From the NCBI GenBank assembly GCA_964017145.1, contig OZ024841.1:62001-126000 (forward strand): a stretch of 64,000 nt of DNA, written 5' to 3'. Source of the stretch: Agrocybe praecox. Lineage: Eukaryota > Basidiomycota > Agaricomycetes > Agaricales > Agrocybaceae. The stretch's first letter is position 1. Each line of letters starts with the position of its first letter. A model generated the notes under the pieces. It had not been told where the DNA came from, did not search any database, and saw nothing but the letters and a program-made list of their open reading frames with translations. Of the stretch, positions 20,960 through 31,666 are shown piece after piece. The translations under genes and the position numbers were made by a program.

Positions 20960-21569
20960 CTACTCGAAGGCCTGCCAGTCCCAGTCACACCTGTCATAAT
21001 CTAAAAACCAAGCAGGTTTTGCATCGGGATCAAGATGCAGAACTTCACGTAACTTATCCACAATGTCTTCTGGCATCTCCTCCCCATGGTCATAGTTGTT
21101 CTGCGTTTCTGCAATCACATTGTAATTGCTCTGGGGGAGTCCGTACACAACATAGCATTCTACCCGCCAATCGATCTTCTTGGCAATCTCTGCCTCGAGT
21201 AATAGCACGGCTGGCGCTTGCTGGGGCTCCCCTAAGCAAGGGATTCTGTGGGTTTTGAATTCTGGGAGCAGCTCGCCCCAGAGGCTTTCTGGAATTTCAA
21301 AGCCTCTGTGAAGGACAGGGGGTAGACGGGATAGGCCTTCTATGGCGCCGGGTATAAACAGGTCGGGAATCTCTTCCTGTGGCCTCATCTTCCTGAGCAG
21401 ATTCTCAGGCTACAAAATGGCGTAAGTTGGGCGTAAGCGAAAGAAAGGCAAACCCGCAACCACTCACCTTTCTTTCATAACGCTTCTTTGGGGGTATCAA
21501 TGCAACATTGAGCATGTAGCTTTTTCGTGTAGGGGACTGCTGGGAAGTATCGCTGGTAGGAGATGACAT
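20960..21569 (-). CDS. Hypothetical 183-aa protein (family with relics at 30.8 and 63.2 kb)
   Basis: Exon 1 is 21569-21468 (MSSPTSDTSQQSPTRKS...) and exon 2 is 21409-20960; the 58-nt intron has GTGAGT...TTTGTAG and joins in frame. The C-terminal half has an acidic segment (NNYDHGEEMPEDIVDKLREV) and ends WDWQAFE. That segment recurs as a fragment at 30837-30960 and 63171-63290 (NNYDHVDEMPEDVEGKLREV), so the family is multi-copy. No known domain recognised. The frame is complete. Confidence 0.65.
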
Positions 21570-21757
21570 GGTAGGTCTGGAGATTGTCCTACGTGGGGAA
21601 ACGATGTGGGGTTATATTATACCTAGTCAAGTTTGTATCTATTTGGTCTCTTAGAACTGAAATTCAACCAGGCACAGCCCCGGGGTGGAGTTGCTAGTTT
21701 CCACTGATTTTTGCGGGGTTGTGAGCAGTTGAGGGGAGTCGATTGATCTACAAGGCC

Positions 21758-21798
21758 CGATAACTCTGCCGATAACTCTGCCGATAACGCTGCCGACA
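21758..21798 (+). repeat. Three tandem 12-bp units
   Basis: CCGATAACTCTG repeated three times with one variant base in the last unit (CCGATAACGCTG). Confidence 0.8.
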
Positions 21799-21950
21799 AT
21801 CGCGAGTCCCGACCAATTAGGCATCTGCATCAATTTTTACCGTTCTAGGCTTTGTTGGAGGGCGTACGTCTTGAACGACTAAACGCAGTCAACAGGGCGG
21901 CGTGCTGACCTCCTCCTCCCAAACTCCTAACTTCTATCAATCTCTCAGGC

Positions 21951-22290
21951 CTAATCTCCCGCCTCTGAATAAAACGAGCCGAAAGCAGCCCAGAAATCAG
22001 TCAATGCGCTATTAATAGTAACAAGATGCGGGCCTGCGGCTTCGCTTAGCTTCCGCGGCGTCGGATTTGAATATCTCATCTTATCGGCAAGGGACACGGG
22101 AAATCGCCGAAAATAGAAGAAGAGGGTACTGCTGGCGCCGATTTTACACCATATTATCCTGCTTACGCTATCCGCAGTGGAAACGGTATACGACCGTCGT
22201 TTACTTTCGAGATGGCATTTGCTTGGCAACGTAGCATTTATGTAGCTGTCTACCGACTCCTTCAAGAGAGCCTTCAATTGAAAGACCAAG
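21951..22290 (-). pseudogene. Chimeric relic of the 42979-44429 gene
   Basis: Minus-strand LKALLKESVDSYINATLPSK and CHLESKRRSYT match IKALKESVGALIQSHRDALV...CRLESIKRSYT at 43640-43735. Directly adjoining, 22143-22174 matches 42909-42940 (TTTACACCATATT(A/C)TCCTGCTT) but on the opposite strand. Two distant parts of the parent locus have been joined in opposite orientation, so this cannot be an ordinary truncated copy. Confidence 0.65.
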
Positions 22291-22774
22291 CGACGTGCAG
22301 TTGTTTCATCAGGAAATCGACGCTGACGCGGGCGGAATGGGCGGCATTAGAAATATTTAGAAAGCCTGCACATGTGAAGTCTGGATGATTGCAATTATTT
22401 CTGGCAAGTGAATGCGTGATTTCGGAGGATACGGGTTTACATGAGTGACAAAATGCATTGGACAGATTAATTCCAAGGACGTCCTTCCTCTCTCATACTC
22501 TTCAAATACGCACATCCACACTGTTCATGGTTAAATCATTATAGTTCGTAGAGTGCTTAAAGTACATGTACAGTCCGAGGGATGATAAAAGGCAAGCTGT
22601 CAACATGTATTGCATGTTCTTCGACATTCGTTTTGTTCCTAAACGACGGACCGGTAGATGAAGCGCCTATCCATGAGGAGCAATGATGGAGCGCGTGGGA
22701 CGCGATTACATCTCGGGACGCCATAAGCAAAGCCATTCCCAGAGTTGGATGTGACTTACACCGAGGAACTTGAG
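22291..22774. other. No recognisable gene
   Basis: Only short frames on both strands and no repeat match seen. Confidence 0.4.
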
Positions 22775-22885
22775 CTTGAGGGTCAGTCCCGATTCCTGCT
22801 GGTGCTTTCCCAAGGTAAGGAAGGGTCACGAGTGCGGAAATCAGAAAAACTTCTCACTTATGCGAATGTGAGCGGCATATTCGCC
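22775..22885 (+). repeat. Inverted repeat partner of 28700-28862
   Basis: GCTGGTGCTTTCCCAAGGTA and flanks match the minus strand of 28741-28792. The other copy has about 60 extra bases after CAGTCCCGATTC. Unknown origin. Confidence 0.65.
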
Positions 22886-23165
22886 ACTTGGTTCATAGTT
22901 GCCTACAAGCCGATCAAACTTGTTGCACTCCCGGAGAGTTCTTCTTTCTTATGCATCGTTTGGCCCCAATGAAGAGTAGGAGGACCGCAAGTCAGTTCAT
23001 TTTTGAAACCCCTGAGCTTTTCGATGTTGTGTGAGTTCAATCGTCCCCAGCAAAGGTGTTCCAGACGCTGGATCCTACCTACTATGGAATATACCTCCGC
23101 TCATAGGTAAAGGAATCCGCGCCGACTTGATCATGACGAGAGAAAGATCTGCAACGTTAGGGCGA

Positions 23166-23570
23166 TTCACAGTAGCCAACTTTTGGCCCGACTTTTATTT
23201 CCGACTTTTGTCCCGATCATAAAAAGTTGGGAACCAAAAGTTGGCCAACTTCCGAAAGTCCATTTTTTACAGCCAAGATGACTATTTTACCTCTAACTCA
23301 TTCAATCATGACACTTTCCCGCTGATATTTTCGAACTTTGTGTATTGTAGTCTTGCTAATATGACTGTCAAAAAAAAATCACGATTAATAGTCAGAGATC
23401 GAACGAGAAAGAAAAAGTTTCCGTCCATTGCCAGGAAGTTTGATCAATTGGCGGCTAGCGGGCCATTCACACCATCTTGTCCGACTTTGATGTCAACTTG
23501 TACGAAGTTGGCAGAAAAGTCGAGCAAAAAGTTGAAGCAAAGTTGGCCAAAAGTTGGCTACTGTGAAACG
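23166..23570 (+). mobile_element. MITE with CACAGTAGCCAACTTTTGG ends
   Basis: Left CACAGTAGCCAACTTTTGGC at 23168 and its inverse at about 23549-23568, with the motif AAAGTTGG repeated inside both ends. About 400 bp, no transposase. The CAGTAGCC end resembles Tc1/mariner-type MITEs, but a clean TA duplication is not visible. Confidence 0.7.
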
Positions 23571-23984
23571 CCCTATTTTGTCTATCGTATTGTTCTCCTG
23601 TATTCTGTTTTCCCTTGTTATACACGTATTCCTGTGCTTGCCATGGTGAGACCTTCAAGTATAGGTGTTTCTGCAAGCTCACAGCAAGCACTCACCTAGA
23701 ACAGTAAGCATGCTCAGGCTCCCAGTTTCCAAAGAATCTGTGGAAGAATGCCAAGTGTTCCTTCGCGAATGTAGCAGAGTTGCGGTTTGCTCATGTATAC
23801 CTCAAGAACTATAGATCATAAGTAACTGCTTTGGGTGACTCCCAGTTATTGGTAACGGCGATAACCATCTTTGAAGGTGTGTATCTCTCATTGCAGGGAC
23901 ATCACACAGCTTAACAACGGTATCGCATCGAAATATGAACGGAGCATCTTTCCATTAATGAATGTATTAACAGGCTGCGAGAAA
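23571..23984. other. No recognisable gene
   Basis: Downstream flank of the CxxC-protein gene; no conserved frame seen. Confidence 0.4.
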
Positions 23985-24015
23985 AGTAGAAAAGATTAGA
24001 AGATTGTGCATCCGT

Positions 24016-25587
24016 TTAAATGTTGGCCTTGGTCCGAGTCTTACCTTCGCCCCTCTTCTTTTGGGGCATTGGAATTTCGGAAGCTATTCCTCGGAACATG
24101 TCGAACCCATGAAGTATATTGACACCTTCATAGCGTAGCAGAAAAACCCTAGGTTTGTTTCGTGACGTTGTAAAAGGTCCCAGCATATCGTTGGCGTGTA
24201 TAGAAACCCACTTTGCCGATGACGGATTGTAGGTTTCAAGGCTGCGTGTCAAATCAATACCCCTGCTGGTCAGGCGCGTCTTAAACGAAGCGAGATTGGC
24301 TTTAATGCCTGTATGACAGTAAAGGAGGAGATCTTCGTACGATTCGTCGCTCTGTAAAATTCAAGTCAGCCAAGCAATACTGTACTCAAAGTAAAGGGCG
24401 TACCGAAGTCCAGATAATGATTGTAAATGGTACTTGGTCTTCCCAGTCAATTTCGTCTGAATCTTCAGACGATTCCGAGTCCGTGAGCTCAATAACCTCC
24501 TTGGGATTTTGGAAGGAGCTCGTGGCAGCAACTCCAGGAACTTGAAGCCGAGCTATAGGATTACCCCGGCTGCGTACCGCGATGGGCTTGAATTTCATAT
24601 CGTCTTCAGACATCGTTCCGTTGTAGTCCAGTGGATCAGCTGGTGGTAGAGGAAAGGATGAAAGATGTTTTGATACGCACGCGTCCAGACGAGGTGTAGC
24701 CGAAGTTGACCGTACTATTGCTGCACGCTTGGGGTTAGGGAGCGAATACCCTAACTCTTGACTAGGTCGATTACGCTTTCTTTCGTGGATGCCATCTTGT
24801 ACATTATATGTGCGGGTGGAACTAGGCGAAGGGTTAGGTGCTTGTCGACCAATATAACGTTGAACAGCTGCTTGGAACCAGGAAGAATCCTTGAATCGTT
24901 TGTCGTAATACTTCTGGGCTGCCGCTATATATAGATGAGAGTGGCGAATGGTTATCCTTCTATCTTCCTCCAGTTTTTTGTGTTCGAGACAATGCTTTGG
25001 CCTGAGTTCCTCTCTGATGAGGAGTAATGGCGTAAGAATGTCATTCTGAAGGATTTTCTCCTCCGAAAGAGATCGTGTCCACGGATGATACTTATTTGGA
25101 CAGGTATTGTAATCGCACTGCTCACACTTTGTGGGGTCAATACCTAGCACAGATATGAAAGACTATCATAGCATACCATGTAATAATAAGCGCCTATACA
25201 CCGGAAATCTTTCTCCCCGACACCAATTGTTGGACCTATCACAATCTGTCCCTGCCGAAAGTGAGGATCGTCTGGTATGCCATGCGGCTTCCACTGATTG
25301 GCCAGTTTATCAACCTCGACAGATATTTCTCTTGCGATACATTGCTGCTTGAGTGCCTTGGTGGACAAATGCATGACAGATGGCCAGTGAGCATGAAGAG
25401 CCTGCGACTCGTCGGGAGGGGGATGAGGCTCTTCAATAATTTCAATTTTTTGGAAGGTGGTTCGACTGGATGGAACAGTGGGGTAGCGTAGATTGGGCAT
25501 AGCGTTTACTAGTTCCAGAATCACTGCGCGTGCGGATAAACAGTCCCCTTGAAATATAAGGGTAAGGAGCGGAGGGACATAATCCAT
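24016..25587 (-). CDS. 489-aa CxxC-motif protein of unknown function (intact)
   Basis: Exons 25587-25177, 25126-24404 and 24351-24016 join in frame; introns are 50 and 52 nt. The splice into exon 2 uses CAAAG, placing CEQCDYNTCPNKYHPWTRSL directly after the first exon. The cysteines C-x2-C-x4-C could bind zinc. Further features: a helical region (IYAAAQKYYDKRF-like, about aa 200-220), a basic linker (HERKRNRPSQELGY), an acidic serine-rich motif (LTDSESSEDSDEIDWED, near aa 360) and a lysine-rich tail. An acidic SIM-like motif followed by a basic tail suggests a nuclear protein, but this is inference. The 3' half is duplicated in inverse orientation at the left edge of the window. Confidence 0.7.
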
Positions 25588-25914
25588 TTGGTTGTTTGAG
25601 GACTAAAGGAGATCAGAAAAGACGATGAGCATCACGGATATGAAAACAATGCTCTAAATTTGACTGACTCGGTGGATTAAAATATTTGACATACTTCAAA
25701 CTTTTAGCACGAAATTCACTCCATGTCTCGTAACACTGGGCACTTTTCGTTACCTGCCCTTAGGAATTACGCTTGAAAGTGAAAGTGTAACCACTGCGGT
25801 AATCCAGTCGTTTGGAGATCTAATGAATGGTTACCTTCCGAGTCTCTCCTTTCGGCATGGTCCTTCTTTGAATCTAACGACACCAAAGGGGGAAGCCTGA
25901 GAAATGTACAGACT
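25588..25914. other. No recognisable gene; upstream flank of the CxxC gene
   Basis: AT-rich sequence and likely promoter region. No TATA box or repeat could be assigned with confidence. Confidence 0.35.
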
Positions 25915-26164
25915 CAGCAAATATTGAATTGCATGGGTGATATGCACACAATCGCTCTCAGTGAGAAGCGTCATCCTAAGGTAAGAAATACGGGCTCTAT
26001 TGGACGTATAGTAGGCGATCATAAGTTCTGGTGTCGTGGATCGCCAAGGCAGATAGGGCAATAACATGCTTCATATTAACAAAGTTCGAGGGGGGTTAGG
26101 TCAGGAGTCCTAGGAACAAGAAGGAAGAGAAATTAAGCTAGAGAATGATAAAATTGATTTGTCG
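25915..26164 (+). repeat. Direct repeat with 13227-13475
   Basis: Nearly identical to 13227-13475 except for a few substitutions and a small insertion (TCCTAG near 26108). It ends exactly where the foldback arm begins. Confidence 0.85.
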
Positions 26165-26860
26165 CGTACGTACCTACTGGCGCCAATGGACATCAGAAGT
26201 GCCGGAAGTTGGAACAGCGTCACAACCCGGCGCCTAGTAGCTCTTCCCTGAGGAGCCACACCAATTGAGAACCAGTTGTAAGTAGTGAAACGAGCGTGAT
26301 GAGAGCACATTATTGTCCTTTTCTTTTCAATACGACACGAGGGTAACAAATCGTAGATAGGCACCACTTCCTGATAAGACTTCGATTAACGGGAAAACAA
26401 GATTATGCAGGAGGATGTATGAATTCGAAAGAAAGAGGGAAAGTTGTTAGGAATCCCGGTTGCTGAACAAGTACCGGAATAAACACGTGACCGGCTTTTC
26501 CCTCCCCTAAACCTCGACTGGCCAACTCTGAGAACGTTCGATATTCACACTCTTTCTTTCCCTTGACATAGAAAAGTACACAATGCGATCTCATAACGCT
26601 CATTTCACTGGTTCTCAATTGGTGTGGCTCCTCAGGGAAGAGCTATTAGGCGCCGGGTTGTGACGCTGTTCCACCTTCCGGCACTTCTGATATCCATTGG
26701 CGCCAGTAGGTATGTACGCAGATTCCATTCCGCCACATATACAGCTGATTTACTCCATTCTTCCAGGCATGCTTCATCCCGGTTTCATCACACATCCCGA
26801 ATATTCCATCCCGAACACTCCGTACACCCCATCCCGATCGGCGACCAGATAACCCAAGCC
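26165..26860 (-). mobile_element. Foldback element FB1, left arm truncated
   Basis: Mirror image of 10196-10893. Arms are 26165-26275 and 26612-26860. The left arm is cut at 26165 (CGTACGTACC) against the 13 kb-type repeat. The core frame at 26403-26618 is identical to that at 10440-10655. Confidence 0.85.
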
Positions 26861-28142
26861 GTACATGAAGTGCGTGCCTTATCCCGAATTTGATTCCTTG
26901 CAAATCAGAAAGACCGGCAGGCGTCGTCGTCTGTGCCGTCGAACTTGACCTCTGCGTCTAGTGATCTCAAAACTTTCGGTATCAAGCTCATGTTTTTTGT
27001 TTCCTTAATTAGCAATATCTGGAAATTCTATTGCTGGCTATATATTTAACTGTTATAGTCCGTTTATTGACTGCTGCGCCTGGTGCTGATTCGGGAAAAT
27101 CTTGCCCCAGATCCCAAAGGAATGCAGGTTGACCTTTCACCACCGATCGCAGGCCAAAATCCTTCCTGATATCCACCTTTTGTTGCTATATGAAACTCTA
27201 GTCGGCTATCCATCTATCTCGGAACCCAATTCCGTCAAGACAGCCTAGTTTACGACGCAGGTGTGCACTTTTTCGTTTCTGACCCAAACGTCGATGCTAA
27301 TCCTGTAAAGCCCAGGCCAACCCCTCTCTCTGTGTCTTTTTAACAGTTGCTCGATATGACTACTTCTGACTATGGGCTCTCGTCCATTATTGCAAGCCTG
27401 GACCCCAGCACTCTCGCAAGGCTTCAGTCATCTTGCATGCCCCATTTGTCTCATTTTCTTTCCTTTATCTTTCACAATGCGAACCCTCTCACTCCGCTCG
27501 AACACGTCGACGAACCGAATTAAAACATGGCTATGAGCAAGCTCCCTGGTCTGCGACGCGTATTCGCGATTTTGGTTGTATGCCTCTCAACCCATTTATC
27601 GCTGCGGGGCATATGATTCATGGTAGCACTGTGACACTCGGTACTCCAAATGCGATAGCAATTGATCAAGGTCGTTTCACGCCTTTCACTTTTCGCTGCA
27701 TGTGCAGTAGCATCCCCGGATACTTTTCATCCAATTTCTCGGACACCATTGGATCCACGCGTGCTCATCGTCGCCCACCTTTGCGAAGAGGTCGGTTTGT
27801 CGGACCCGTGACTGTCACCATTGGAATATGGTCATGCTGTCGCCAGGCTGTCGAATCAAAATCCATACCACACTATCCTTTCCTTTCCACCTCACGGCGG
27901 CAATGAGAACGTTGTTGAGTACAGCCCAGTAATACTTACAGTAAACCTACAGGATATTTGGACAATGAGGGCTATGCGAATGGGCGTAGGCCGCAATGAT
28001 CTGAGGCACGGAAGTCGCCATAGCTGGTCTTGACAGAAATGGAGATGGACTCAAATTTTCTGTCACTGCGATGCGGGTTCTGTCATGGATAAGTGTCGAT
28101 CACTATCGTATTAACTGGTGCTGGCGGTGCTTTTAGATAGCG
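26861..28142 (+). repeat. R block with long extension (inverted partner of 9.2-10.2 kb)
   Basis: Includes the 28-codon frame (26905-26991, minus), the R core to about 27405, the secreted-protein relic and a tail (28062-28142) shared with 1417-1500. 27840-28030 also matches 52560-52760 inverted. Confidence 0.9.
27527..28033 (+). pseudogene. Relic of the small secreted protein gene (copy 2)
   Basis: Same gene as 9145-9531, but a single base is missing in TTATCGCTGCGG (TTATCGGCTGCGG in the other copies), which shifts the frame after the signal-peptide-like segment. Further downstream, NENVVEYSPVILTVNLQDIW is readable and is shared with the copy at 52.6 kb. Confidence 0.5.
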
Positions 28143-28699
28143 CACCCTTATCGCCAACCGTTCTATCTGCACTTCTTTAGGTTAAATATGTCTCCGTTTC
28201 TGTGCTCGTCCATCAACCTCTCTTACCAGCAGCCCTTATTACCGGTCCACGGCTGCCTCTTTCGGATCTTCACGCGACGCAGGGAGCAACCATTTGTACC
28301 AGACGCTGGCTATGCGCTTGTATCAGGCACACTGCAGGACGCCATCCTCGCTACCGTCGTTTTCTTGCCGTCACATCCCTCTAATGTAAACGTGCTTCGC
28401 GTAGGCGTTAAAGGGATCAGACCTTCAGCGACACTCGGAAACTTCAGTGATGTTGGATTTTTGGGGCGAAACTTGAGATATACGGTATCGTCCTCATCGA
28501 TTTTGTGAATGATTAATGATAGAACAAACCGGGTCGGCTTATTATAGTCGTAATAGCATAGAAAACATTTTTCTTGAATAAAACAAGTGAAAATTTTGCG
28601 AAATAGTGATAGTCTAACGGTAGCAACTAACCTTGCGTTACGTGTTACAAACCCATCAATTAGGCGACAATTTCCTAGAACAAGGTAAGCGCTCGTATT
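28143..28699. other. No recognisable gene
   Basis: The plus-strand frame 28188-28508 has no recognised homologue. No splice structure is evident. Confidence 0.35.
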
Positions 28700-28862
28700 T
28701 TGCGATTGATACGCCGCCCGCATTCGCATAAGTGAAAAATTTCTCCGATTTCCGCACCCGTGACCCATCCTTACCTTGGGAAAGCACCAGCAGCAGGGAG
28801 GAGTGTTAGAGAAGAAATTAGCGCCAGTGGGCGCTGTAGTGCTTGTTCAGAATCGGGACTGC
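28700..28862 (-). repeat. Inverted repeat partner of 22775-22885
   Basis: See the entry at 22775. The match is interrupted by about 60 bases present only here. Confidence 0.6.
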
Positions 28863-28904
28863 CAGCCCTCTTTTTCCGGCGTAAGTGTGATATTCTTATG
28901 TTGC

Positions 28905-29165
28905 AGACCGCCAAATTGCCATTCTTCTGGACTTGAAACAGTTATAGACGTGTTGGAGTCCCTTCCAAAATGCGAACAAATAATTGAGGTGGTCGGGCTA
29001 TAAACAACATGAGAACTAATTTGGGTGCAAACCCCGAATCATAAGACCTTAAGGACCCATACTTAAATAGATTTGTGGAACACCTAGAATAATACTGAAG
29101 CATTATCCAACGATATCCCAGAAGTCTCCGCAGAAGATGCTTGGAAGCGGAGCTTATGATTTCAT
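28905..29165 (+). promoter_or_regulatory. Upstream segment shared by two PD-(D/E)XK-like genes
   Basis: Matches 57260-57510 on the other strand over about 250 bases (for example GAAATCAT(A/G)AGCTCCGCTTC and TTCCACA(A/T)ATCTATTTAAGTA). It lies about 110 bases upstream of the start at 29273 and in the same relative orientation as its partner, which lies upstream of the gene at 56184-57035. It may be a conserved 5' region or simply co-duplicated flank. Confidence 0.6.
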
Positions 29166-29272
29166 TCTCTAACCTTTCTCAGCGAATGGTATCAGCAGAG
29201 GTGTCAAGCTTCTCCTAAAAGTGGGCCAAAGCCGAAAATTCCAAGTACTGGGACCATCAATCAGTTTTCAAT

Positions 29273-30652
29273 ATGCCTGCTAAACGCAAGGGTGACTCGG
29301 AATATTCTAACCACAGGGGCCAATCCTCTCATCAGAAGCCCAAGTCGACAAAGCGCCAATCGATCACTGCTCATCAAGCATTGATAATAAATGCCCTGGT
29401 TTCGATGTTACCAGAAGGGGGAAAAGAGATGCATGAAAGCCTTCTGTACGAGCTCTACGACTATGTAGGGAACATTATCTTGGATTCGCATCCAACTTTG
29501 GGAGGGGCTTTGCTTATGAGCAGCCAACCGAAGCTTGCCGTGACTCGACTGAAGTGTAAGTTCTTCAGTGCCTGTTATATGAACATATCTCGACTTACTT
29601 ACCGAGCCCCAGCGATGGATGAGGACGATACTACCCACGAAGTTTACCTTGACGTTTCGGTTAATGACGGTATGTTGTGGAACACTGGATACTGGGATGA
29701 ATCTTGACCTATTTTATTCTAGAACCGGTCAACATTGATGACAACCAACAGTGGTACCTTGACGAAATTGTGGACAATGCCGATGATAGGCGTATGTTTG
29801 GGGATGCCTGCCACTCAGGCCAGTCCATTGACTATTGTACTCTAGGGCCGCATGGCGTCGACTTGATTAAAGAGTGGAGCTTGAATGATTTCTTGGACGA
29901 TTTATCGGGCGCTAATGGTGAGTTTTACCAAAACAATAAGTGGAAAGTTATTCAAGACCTATATTTACAGCTTTGAACACTCCAGAGCAAGATGATGTTG
30001 AAGCAAAGGAATGTATGGAACTCGATCCCCTTCTGTCTGAAGACAAGAAGCCGAACTGTAAGTTCTTTTTGTCTGGAAGCTGGACTTATCTTCAATCAAT
30101 ATTCTAGTGACGTATGAGGAAGAAACCAGTAGCTCTATGAAAACGGACAAGGAAAAGACATTTACTCGAAGCCGTATTCCGGATTTTGGGTGGTTCCATA
30201 TATTTCTCCAAAGTCAAAGCGACCTAACAAAGATGGCGTTACTTTTATTCTGGGAACTAAAGGACGCTCGTAACCGAAAAGAGGCTTTTTCTCAGATGGA
30301 GGAACAGGCCAGGTTCGCGATGGAAAGATACAAAGTAGATTCCATTTGGGGAATAGAAGTAAAGGGGCTTCAATTCCGCATCAAACATTTCACTGTGGAC
30401 AACACTGGTGAGCTATTGAGCGATCTGGGTCGTGAGAGCGACGGATCTGCAGAATGGTTTGAACCCACAAAAAGAAAGAAAAAGCTTGGCGGCGGCGGGT
30501 TGGGCCAGAGGAAAAACATCTTTGCGATGAACAAGGGTGAAATCCTTGGGTTTAGCCCAAATTTCATGAATTCCTTGAACAAAGTAATGACGGACCAAGG
30601 TCACGACCCCTTTTGCTGGTATGAGAGGAAGAAGGAAATTTGGGACGATTAG
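29273..30652 (+). CDS. PD-(D/E)XK nuclease-like protein, 388 aa (intact)
   Basis: Five exons, 29273-29555, 29613-29669, 29723-29917, 29971-30057 and 30108-30652; four short introns (50-57 nt) with GT...AG borders, all phase 1. The start is MPAKRKGDSEY, a basic N-terminus that could be a nuclear signal. The C-terminal half carries RIPDFGWFHIF (about aa 234) and, 24 residues on, FWELKDAR, matching the PD-x(n)-ExK core of the restriction-endonuclease-like fold. It is followed by a helix with Q and A spacing (MEEQARFAMERY) and IWGIEVKGLQFRI. Near the end is a glycine/lysine loop (KRKKKLGGGGLGQRK). The fold call rests on these motifs only. A deleted relative is at 15355-15503 and a divergent one at 56184-57035. 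Confidence 0.6.
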
Positions 30653-30836
30653 GTAGCGTTGGAAGTCGAGGCCTGGCGCCTGGTTGCGGTTGCGGCACGT
30701 CTTGTTTACCAGGGAAATCCATGGTTCTTTGCATCCTTAGTAGCAGAATACGAACGTGTGTATGTACTAGTGGGAAATAGAACTAGGTGCGATGTTGATA
30801 TACATCAAAACAACAACTTATGACTGTATCGAGCCT

Positions 30837-30960
30837 ACTGAGTCTCAACAACTACGACCATGTGGACGAGATGCCGGAAGACGTTGAAGGTAAGTTGCGC
30901 GAAGTTCTGCATCTCGATTCCGATGCAAAACACATGCGTCTTCTTTTGGTTTTACTATGA
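30837..30960 (+). pseudogene. Fragment of the 20960-21569 gene family
   Basis: Encodes NNYDHVDEMPEDVEGKLREV and LHLDSDAKHM, matching NNYDHGEEMPEDIVDKLREV and LHLDPDAKPA of the intact gene. No start or end is preserved. An identical copy sits at 63171-63294. Confidence 0.75.
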
Positions 30961-31274
30961 AATATTACTTCGCGAGCCAACTATTGTCTGTTTTGTTTCT
31001 GATCGGGTGAATACGTCATAGGTCCCAAATCTGCATTGTAGTAAGATGCTAACGTCCCGCTGATGACCCTGAAATCGCCGGCAAACCCGCGAGCAAGTAC
31101 TCGCTCCACTTGCTTAGCAGTGGACGCCTGGAGATCAGAGGAAACTGTCAACGAAGAGAGTTAAGAAGACGGGATATGACGATTGCGTGAAATGAGGTAA
31201 AGACGTATTCTATGTTTTCTCTGACTCATCTGATATTCTCCAGAATCGTTTTTGGAGGACTTGCTTCGTCTGTA

Positions 31275-31481
31275 CTAAAGCTCTGGTGAGTCAATTTGCC
31301 ATAAGGATGAATCACCCACCCTGCAATGATCTCTTACCACCTTCTCCAGCCTTTCTTGGTCTTGTGCCGTTGCTTTTGTTGTAATATATATCTGTAAAAT
31401 ACGCTGTACAACTAGATTTGTATAATTTCTTGACCGAATCAAAGTTCGAGCGTCTAATTTGTTTTCTATTTTAAACTTCAC
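31275..31481 (-). other. Short open frame, 68 codons, present twice
   Basis: The frame MKFKIENKLDARTLIRSRNY... with a helical, charged composition (ERLEKVVRDH) is identical at 63609-63815. It may be the end of a larger split gene; no homologue recognised. Confidence 0.3.
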
Positions 31482-31666
31482 GACACAGCAGGGAAAATGA
31501 TCACGGAATTTTTCTATTTATGGTTTTCTTTGGTTTCGGGAGCAGCATCAGGTAAGCTACTCGACATCCAATGCAGCGCTAGGACTTGTTCTGTAGTCGA
31601 GATTCGGTCACGATCGCCGGCATATCTCTCTCTGCTTTCTCTTCGAAGGAGGTGCCAATTAAAGAC

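Larger units (their letters stand above)
30679..31666 (+). repeat. Direct duplication with 63013-64000 (at least 988 bp)
   Basis: Position x matches x+32334 without visible differences to the window end. The left border is sharp: the upstream sequences (a nuclease-like gene here, an integrase relic there) are unrelated. It contains a plus-strand frame beginning LVAVAARLVYQGNPWFFASL, a relic of the 20960-21569 gene, and a minus-strand frame 31275-31481 (MKFKIENKLDARTLIRSR). Confidence 0.95.

Noticed and set aside
27527..28033. Secreted-protein frame as an intact gene
   Set aside because: A base is missing in the leader region and a shared TGA follows the candidate intron, so it is called a relic.
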